A stretch of DNA of 64,000 bases. Source: Pisaster brevispinus. Taxonomy: Eukaryota > Echinodermata > Asteroidea > Forcipulatida > Asteriidae. The notes under the pieces are model-generated. The model ran no database searches, had not been told where the DNA came from, and worked only from the letters and a program-made list of their open reading frames with translations. Location of the stretch: positions 16,586,742 to 16,650,741 of the forward strand of contig JAMKCF010000003.1 in assembly GCA_023634235.1 (NCBI GenBank), given 5' to 3'. Positions 1 to 9,700 of the stretch are shown here, one piece after another (the first letter of the stretch is position 1; every line of letters begins with the position of its first letter). The position numbers and the translations under genes are program-made.

Positions 1-555
1 GGATGTCAGTAAGAATTCATACAACTGTATACAACCGTATACTGCTGCATAGCAAGGGTTCATGCCCAGTTTACAATACAACCTGGGAAGGATATTTTTT
101 GGATGACGGGCAAACTTCATCATCCGCATGTATTTTAAGCAATGCGAACTTGAGTAGATTCCATTTTAGTGCACCATAATCAAAATGGGTTCTTCATTCA
201 TAGTTTAGAAGTGTAGAAAGATTTAAGAAAGTATTGTTCAAAAGCAATTTCTGAAAAAGACCTTCAGACTCTAGGTGGCAGCAGATTTACCAGGTATATT
301 TCCATTGTTTATGCAAGGCCAAGTTTGAATTAGCAGCTGCAGCTGTTGCTATGGCTTAATTGTCATGTGAACATGCATTGAAGCAATAGGATACCCATAC
401 ATGCCATAGCGACACCCTTAGAAACAGCCACAGCCACCATTACGAACACGGCTTAAATCTGAGCAAATTCTGAGCAGAGGATGTCGCCATCTTGCATTCT
501 ACAAATTCACCCGCTGCAAATGCTTAACAACTACAATCCAGAAGTTGCATTTTAC
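1..555 (-). other. AACS: AACS intron 7 (partial)
   Basis: Non-coding sequence downstream of exon 7 on the gene strand. No open frame matches the expected next AACS residues, so the following exon lies outside the window. I see no repeat element here. Confidence 0.6.
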
Positions 556-709
556 CCCGGCAGAGTGGACCATGCACTTTGGTGCGCCTGTCGTTCCTGA
601 TGAATACATGATGTACAGAGGGTGGTTGAAAGGCAGCTGTTCAAATTCCAGCGGATGTATACTACCATCTGATTCTTTGCCCGAGTCCAGGAACTCAGAC
701 AGGAAGGCA
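556..709 (-). CDS. AACS: AACS coding exon 7 (last coding exon in the window)
   Basis: Completes residue 252 (Ser) and encodes residues 253-303, ending in HSAG. It carries the phosphate-binding motif SSGTTGAPK of adenylate-forming enzymes (residues 288-296). Acceptor CAATCCACAG. The donor is GGG|GTAAAA, the weakest of the set. It ends in phase 0, so the next exon, expected left of position 1, should open with a whole codon. Confidence 0.92.
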
Positions 710-3700
710 CTGTGGATTGGGAAGAGCATTTGGTTCAGGAAGCTGCATAGCATTGGAGATGTAAATGTTAATTTCATTTTTCTTGGGTGTGTTTTGACAA
801 ACCTAACCAGAAACAAGTTTCTGACATACAAGTCACTGACTCAAACAATTTCCCAAGAGCTACGCGAAAACAAATTGGTAACCAGAAACAGTTCATGACA
901 TTGGTACATCTCTTGAAAACAAATGTTCACAAAATATACAGCCTTTCGTATTTTTCAGTTCATAGTTACACTTTTTCACATTGGGATTAATACAACAAAA
1001 AAGGAGCTCTAACCTATTTGGAATGTTTGAGATGTCAATTTCTTCCTCTGCTTTGACATAAGGCACAACGACTACTTTCTCCAGCTCAGGTAATCCCATG
1101 ACAACCTGATTGAGTTTCTTGTCATGAGCGTGAGTTCTCCCGTTGTAGATCACCGCCTCCACGGAGAAGATCAACTTGGGCTGGATTTGCTTAAATCGAT
1201 CTAGCACACCCTGTAAAGAAATTTCAGCATGTATCTTTTCAAGGCGCCTGATCAGAAAAGTTCAACATCAACAGTGGTGTTCCTCAAGGATCCTGCTTAG
1301 GACCCTTTTATTTATTTATTTTTGATTGTTGAATGGTTCTTTTATATCTAATTGTCTACTGCCTGTGTTGCACCAAAGTAAATAAAGACGGACCGTCTCC
1401 TTTAAGAGTGACTTCAAAATGAGATGATTTATTTTTCTCCTCTAATGGAATCCTTGCATCCTTTGTAGGAACACTTCGCAAATGAGCTACATTTCCATTT
1501 AAATAGCTACTCAATCTTAACAGGCAACCCTTAACCTATACTTGGTTCCAAGCAATCCAGTTGTGTAGTTATCATTATGAACACATGTAGTTCAGATTAG
1601 CCTGTTTTTATGACATCTCATCAGCAGGGGGTTTCATCGGCCAGCAATTGGTCAACGCCTGAAACTTGTTATTGGGTTGCCGGTCTAACTAGAAATCACA
1701 AGTTTCTGCATAATTATCACCATAAAACACTAAAACATGGCCAGATCTATTGAATTTTATCAAAACGTAATACCCCCCGCCAAAACCAGGCACTTCCTGC
1801 CAAATCTGAAACTGGTTTTATTTGCTCATCAAAAAGATTAGAAAGAAAGCTTTCAATAAACATCCAAGTAGCACTGTATGTATTTGTCAATATATTGGAT
1901 GTTTTGAAACATCACGTTGATATCAAGGCTGATGTTTCAGTTGTCTTTGTTTCATCAAAAATTAGAATAGACCTTTCTCATGGTGCGGCCATCTTGACTC
2001 TTTCCAATTCAATTCAATGTAACCAAACCTCAGCAGGAAGGGTAGACAGTCTGGTTCCTTTTAGTACAATGAATATTAGCATCCATTACTGCTGTTGGAT
2101 ACAGGGAACATGACCAAGATGGTGGTAGAACGGTAAAGTTCTATTGGCACCATGCTTCATCAAGAAAGTTCCCGCTTACCATGACACCAAAATCTGGTGA
2201 TGTGGAACTCCATACAGCACCGATACTTGCAGCAGCTAACATTGCTTCTATGGCAACAGCACAGTTTGGTATATAACCTGCGACAAAAACAACAAAAGTC
2301 CAATATATTTTTTGTTTGTTTACAACAACATTTCGCATAAGGTGTCATTGATCATTCAAACTGATGAAGAATGCCTCTACATTTTCAATTTACCCTTTAC
2401 ATTTTAAATTATGTTTTTCTGTATACTCTTTTTTGCAATACTCCCTATCTCAATTTACTATCTCAATTTACTAACAGAATATTTTCCAAGCGGAAATGTT
2501 TTCGATAGTTAAATAGAAGATTTCGTTCCATTTTGGAAAAGGCTCCATTTTGGAAAGGGTAGATTACATGTTTACATAGAAAACTTTAGATTTAGTGCAT
2601 AATTCAACACTGCAACCAACAGTTACCAACATATTCTCTTCACTTAAAACGGAACATTTATATATTTAAAAAAAAAAAAGAGTAGGAAGACCTCTCAATA
2701 TTTGTCAAAAATTAAGTGTTATACAGGATTGGTAAGGATAAAAAACATTGTTTAATTGTGGTTTGAAAGCTTACTGATTATGAAGTTCATACAAGAACCA
2801 TTTTTTCTGTAACATATTTCCCTCCTAAATGAAGTCATTTAATTCAAGAAAACTGTATCTGAAAACCTTCAACAACAAAAAAACGCAACAGCTGATTTCG
2901 GTTTTTACAACCAAAATTAAGGACAATGTGTTTACATTCAGAAAATTTGGCAAGATTTTTCACTGTTTTCTTCCAACTCACAGATTAAGCCCAATTTTTC
3001 GCAGGTTTGTTATTTCTTGTATGTATTAAGGTTAATCACACGAAACATGAACATTGTCACACAAAACATGAACATTGAACCATTTGTCGGCTCTACCAAT
3101 CCTGTATAATACCTTAAAAAAAAACACACAAAAAACATCCCCATTGAAAGTTTCCAGGTCATCTATTGCTCTCCTCTCCTTACCTACGACCCGATCTCCT
3201 GATTGGACACCCATCTTGCGCATGGCAGCGGCGTACCTAGCCACATCCTCTCGAAGCTGTCTGTACGTAATACGAACAATGTCCGCTTTGCCCTCCGCTG
3301 AAATAAGTAACCCAAAGTTACATATGAATTCATATTTTTTTTACTGTCTCTCCCTCTCTTCAAACTACCATTAATTTTGATCTTGAAGTACATGTTTTGG
3401 AAAAAATTATCAAAAGAGTAAATATAAAGGTCATTGGGGGTGAAGTGGAAGTCTTACATTTTGTGTTCAATTATCTCCCCCCCCCCCAGATCCCTCCCAG
3501 CATTGCCCAGTCAGCCCCCAGGTCTCCCCATGTCATTCGAGTAAGTCATGACATCACACTGGTAGCCGACACGAACCAGCTCACCCCTCCCCCACTGCCC
3601 TGATTTTAAAGCAGGGTATCCTGTTGATAAAGCAATCGGTCACATGCGAGCGTGTCTGCTGCATGCCCCAAAGTTTTTGCTACTTCCGGCTCTAATGCTG

Positions 3701-6700
3701 TTGTTTTAATATTCACAACGTTAGGGAGACCGAAAACAAAACAGAAAAGGAAATACAAAAGGTCTCCATAGGGGAAGTCTGAGGACTGGGCATGCTCCAT
3801 AAGAGTTTTGTGTTCAAAATTACAGAAAAGAACAACATATGTCTCCAAAGGGATGTAAACAATACAATGTGTGAACGTTTGTGTGTACTTTCATCAAAAA
3901 CACAAATTCCATCATGCAAACGCATTTAAGACAAAAACTTCTAATTCTGAGAAGACCTTAGTCTTTGAAGAACGTATGCAAAAGGCAAGTCCAATTATTA
4001 AACTTTTTTGTATTAAATCATCAAAGAAAAACTAGCTCAATGCGATTCCTATGGGCTTCTGGTAATCAGTGAAACCAGGAAGTGGGTGTGGCTTACAGTA
4101 GAATTACATCACATGTACGAATAGAATAGTGGAGGCACACCTTCAGTTAGTGACATCACAAAAGATGCCAACCTGCACTGGCGTTAAAATATTTATCGTA
4201 AAGTACCTGCTTGATAAAGAGCCACCCTCTCATCTGCGTAGCGGAGAAGATTCTCTGCATAGTTTAATCTGCTACCTAAAAACCACTCTGGGATATCCGC
4301 AATTCCTTTGTCTTTATCCACTACCTGAAAAAAATGCACACAAATCACACTTCTTTCAAGTATGTAGATTTCACAGGAACTTTGCTCAACTCAAGGGCAG
4401 CAAAATAAAATGCATGACTACAGACTGCTCAATTAAAAGGGAAAATTTGCTTCCTTTTTCTTTCAGAAATCAAAAATTATTTCACACAATTGTTGGCATA
4501 ATGTTTTATTTGATTTGGAATGGTTCATTTTTAAGAACAAACGTGCAAGTGTTTAAATTTTACTGACAATAATGTATCACTTTATACCATTTAATATCTA
4601 AAGTAATTTTACTTTTCTGTCTCGATTCCCTTTTATATGTACGCAGAATGAATGTTTTCTGTTTTCCGTTACATTTCTACTCTCAACCATGAAATAAGAA
4701 AATTGTTAGACTTTTGTTTTGCAAGTTTCTTTTATTTTGCACTTTTACAATTTGACTTCCCCCTTGCGTATTTAACAATTCAGCGGTCGATTTCACGAAA
4801 CGCTAAGACTCGTTTTATCTTGAGTTAGGACGAGTTACTCGTCCTAACTTAGGACGCATCCTAGGAACGATTTCACAAAAGATAGGAAGGGTTCAACGCC
4901 TCCTAACTTCCATGGCAACGGCGCTGAACCCGTCCTAACTTAGGACGGGTCTGAGGGTCGTCTTTAGCGGATGATTTTGCGTTATACATGTATGTGTGTG
5001 TGTTGCTTACAATGCGCTGCTACTGCTGGCTGACCGCAAAGAGAGACGGGCGATACGAAGAAAACGACCATAGTCCGTCACACACTGGCCCATTCCCGGT
5101 GTGACATCATTGTAAAAGAAAATAACGCATTAAAAACTGTTCGTTCACTAACTCATAATTAATTAAATTTACAAATTTGTCCAAGTTTTTCAATATCATA
5201 ATGTGCTAACCATTGATCGTTACCGATGTGACCGACACGGAGGGTTGCGACGACAAGGGGAAATTCATCACACTCACGGCACGTTCTTACACAGTTTTTT
5301 TCACTCAATTTTAGTTTGTTCCCCTCCTTTTACTCAACAACTGTACAAAACAGCTTACCTAGGCTTTATTTAAAAACACACATTGATTGTTCACCCATAA
5401 AGGTCTAAAAAAACACATGTTTGACATTTTGTCGCCAAAGCGGAAACAAAATGGCCGACGATCTGTTTTTCTGAAGGAGAAGAACACGATCACGTGATGT
5501 GCTAATCTTACGACCGTTTCATGAACTTGGCAATACACGCACCAATTAGCCGTTGCGCTAGCATTTTTAGCCTCGTCCGAGAATTCGTTTGTGGTATTAT
5601 AATAGTTACGACTCGTCCTGCTTAAGACGGGTTTTGTGAAATCGATCCTAGGATCGTTTTTAGCTAGGATCGATCTAAGGGCTGGGACTCGTCCTAAGTC
5701 CTAGGATCGATCCTAAGTTAGGAAGAGTTTGGTGAAATCGACGGCAGGTCCTTAATTTGTCTGTCTTAATTCCTTATTTTGATTAGGCACATTGTTGCTT
5801 CCTTTTAATGTCAAACTTCAACCACGAAGAAAGAGAATTTCCTTCCTACAGAATCCCTTCCTCAAGTTCCTTGACATCTGTTTAAAAGCCCCCAACTCCT
5901 CCAACATGTACAGGTGACCTTTACCAAGGAAGAACCACCTTTCCATCTCAGGAATGAAGGCCTAGTAATGTAGCCTAGAGCTACACCGACTAGAAATATT
6001 TCTTAGATAACCCAAAATATCAGGCCTGCAACATGATCTTGTTAAGGGATCTACAGTAAGTACAGTCCACTCCTTCACTGGCCAGAGTCCAGGATCCAGA
6101 AACCCCCCACCCAAACAAGTGTTTTTCAAAAACACTTATTTTTTTAAAGAATATCAAGTAATAAACCTAAAGGGAAATTGACTGGCTAAATTTTAAAACA
6201 GTTTTGGTTTGAACAAAGCAAATTGATCAGCAACCTCCGTATTAGTGTGCCGGTGCTCTACAAACTGAGCTATCTACATGTACAACCCCAGCCAAAATGC
6301 TTGGGCCATGGATTGGCCACGTGACAATAAACATACTCTCCCCTGTTCCCCCGTTTAATGTTGTTAACCCAAGCCAGTGCACACACCGCTCAATGAGAGC
6401 CAACACGGGGGACAGGGGGACGGTGGGCGTAATTTTTATGACGTTGGGACAAGACAAGCCAGTGTGCCTGCACCCACCACTCCCTGCTAAAAATGTGTTC
6501 TTGCAGGCCTGCTGTTGTTGGGAATTGAACCTTTTTTAAAATGCACACGTACATTTTCATATTTTTTGGAGTACACAATGTCAAGAAATGTCCAGCAGGC
6601 TTCCCAGAAGTCTGAATAATTCTCTGTCGACCATCTCCACAAATCATCATAATTATCTGCAAATGAGAAAGTGAAGATACAATAAAAAAAATTAAAATGG

Positions 6701-9700
6701 AAAAAGGGTTAGGGGGGGCCTACTTGCTGGCAGCAGCAATTACATATATTTTAGCAATATTTAAAGATGAACCGAGAATTGTTTGCCAAACTATGGAAAA
6801 AATTGGAATTCATTACTACAGGGAATGATTTCCCTGTGTCGTGGCCGAGCAGATAAGAGCACCGGACTCAAGCTCTGGTGTTTCTGATCAGCAGAGTGTG
6901 GGTTCAAGTCCCTGTCGTGACACTTGTGTCCTTAAGCAAGACACTTAACCAATTTTGCTGCGTCCTTCGGTTGAGACGTAAAGCCGTAGGTCCCGCATGT
7001 TGTGTAATTCACGTAAAAGAACTCAGTGCATTATCGAAAAGAGAAGGGGTTCCCCAGGTGTTCCTGGTTTGATTGGCTGCATCTTGCGCCACAGCACCTT
7101 GTAAACCATTACGTGGTGCTATGTAAAAGGAGGTCTCATACTTCAAACGTAGCCCCACATACCTAGCAGAAAAATACTGAATGATGAAGCGCCTTGAGTG
7201 TCACTGAGAGACAGATATGAGCGCTATAAGAAGCCACTATATTTCTTCCACCAATTTTGCATAGCAAAATTATGAGGCTGATCATGTTTTGAGCTCATCG
7301 AATGCTAATATTGAGTAGCAAATGATGATTTTTGAGTTGCAACTGATACCTTTTCTATAGCATTTTGCTATGCTATTCAAGGGAAATCATTCACGGTTAC
7401 TTCCTTTAAAAACCCTTACAATCCCAATTATAAATCTAATTGCCCAAGTGCAAAAGTGAAGGATTCCAAAGGAATTGGTACAGTAGCCCTAGTAATCACT
7501 GCTTTCCACACATGCCACATGGCCAGGCAATACAATCCCCCCAAATTGGTGTGGATTGACATAGGAGAAAAGGAAATTGGAGGAATTGGACCACACGCTG
7601 CCCACACTACATGTACCTAGTCTGTAAGGGCTTTACACGAAGAAGAAATAAACTTTATCAAGTTTAATTTGAGATACTGAACAAACAAACTGTCAAGAAT
7701 TGGTAACTAACGGGATAGTAAAAACAGTATCTGATGTTACCAGCCTCATGCACAAACAGTTTACAGTTTACAAGAATTTCATGCATTTTATCCGGAAAAT
7801 TGCAAATGTAAATATATTTGGAGAAAAAAATAAATAAATAAATATTTGTTCTTAGCGCAACAAATCAGGCGATGCAACTTGTGAAAAGGCATGAAAAATA
7901 TTTGGTTTAAAAAGGGACCTTTATTTAATTTAACAGAGGATAAACATTTTGCATAAAACATTTCAGGAAACCTGAAGGTTTTTATTTTTGTTTAATTCAA
8001 TTCATTTATGAATAATAATTTTTTTTCTTTAATACATGTACATGTACAATGTATCAACAACAATGCAACCAGGTAGTAAAAGAGAATGTTGTACTCATAA
8101 AAATTCATAAAAATTGGTTAGAAATTGAGTTAAGAAATTGTCCTGGAGAAAAATTCTGCTGGATGGCTTTTTCGATTGCAATATTTTGTGTATTCTGCTA
8201 GGATAGATTTTTCGATTGCAATAATTTGTGTAGATCACTGCTTTTGTACCATGTTAATTTTACTATCCTATTGGGTGCACATTCAGTATCATCCACACTG
8301 TGGTTTTGGAATCTGTCACTGCCTGGTACCATCAAATTACTGAGCGTACCAGCATTTTTAGAGAATTGGCGGAAGTTTTCCTAGGTCAACTCGGTCAACA
8401 CAATATGGTATCTCTATTGTTCAAGTGATGGGAAATCAGATTGAACCTGCAGTACCAGTACAAAAGCAGGGCTCGTACATGTACTTACATGTAACACTAG
8501 CCCTAGCCGGCGTATGCATACATTGTCAAGAAAAAACTGCTGTGGGCTTGTAAACACCAATTCTCAACTTGCCCTGTGGGCTTCTAAAAACTGTGCAACC
8601 TACTTCTTTATAACGGTCACATTTCTTCCTTTTCAAATGTGAACATTATTATTTTTTTTATGTTTTAATATATTTTTAAATTGAGTGTGTAATTTCATTT
8701 GACCAATTAACTGGTTATGAGCTAGTTACCTTTAACATTAATTCATCAGAAAAGTTTGAAATTAACGCTAACAAAACTTCCTATTAGGAGCAAGTAAAAC
8801 CATGGTAAAACACACAGGGGACTAGAGTTACTTAAAAAAAAAAAAGCTTAAGCACGAGCCCTGAAACGAAACCAGTGATGAGACTGACTCCACGCGCCAG
8901 TCAAACTGCCTCAAGTTTGTCAGGGTTAACCCCTACTCTCGAGAGATAACCTCGAGAGATAGTCTCCGCAGTTTGGCTTGCATACATGTAGTAGCCCAAA
9001 TCCTTCAATTTCCTCTTCTCCTAGTCCTATTTAACTCCACACCAAGTTGTTTGGACTTTGATCAGATTGGAATGTCTGACACGATGATAAGCAGTTGTTA
9101 TATGGGTCTGCCCGCCCTCAGTCCTTCTGAATCCTTTGGCAATTAGATACATGTAGAAGGAATTGGGACTTTGGGCCTAAGTTAAATTTCTTTTTAATTG
9201 CTTATGTTTTTAAAAATAGCCTACAAAATCTAGAGCTTGTGACTGTTTGCTAATTCATCAGTCTGTGATTGTTGGGATGGTAGCTTGGAAAGCATTAGAC
9301 TTGGTCCTTAGCACAGGGGGTTGTACAGGTGTAGTAAGTTTTGTAGTTTGTACTGTAAAAAAAATATAGATTGTACGTAACAAGCACACATATTTTTTAT
9401 TGGGAAAAGAACAGTGTGTCAGATGTATTGTTGCCAAAGCGAACAAAATCTCACTGATTTATATTTTAAAGAAATCAAAATACCAATAATTGTTAATATA
9501 AAAATCAAAAATGTAGTAGGGACTTTTTCTCTCTCTTAAGTATTCTAAGTTAAACCATTGTAAAGTACAAACATAAAAAACACTCATTTGTATAAATTAA
9601 AGGAAAAATAAATTTACGCACCACTTGAGAAAATCAATAATTTGCCACATGTCATCTGTTTGTTGCTGTGCATATGTATAATTTGAGAAATACATAGACT

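Noticed and set aside
4129..4566. Plus-strand 145-codon open frame over AACS exon 3
   Set aside because: It is the antisense of a well-supported exon plus intron sequence; the exon on the other strand explains it.
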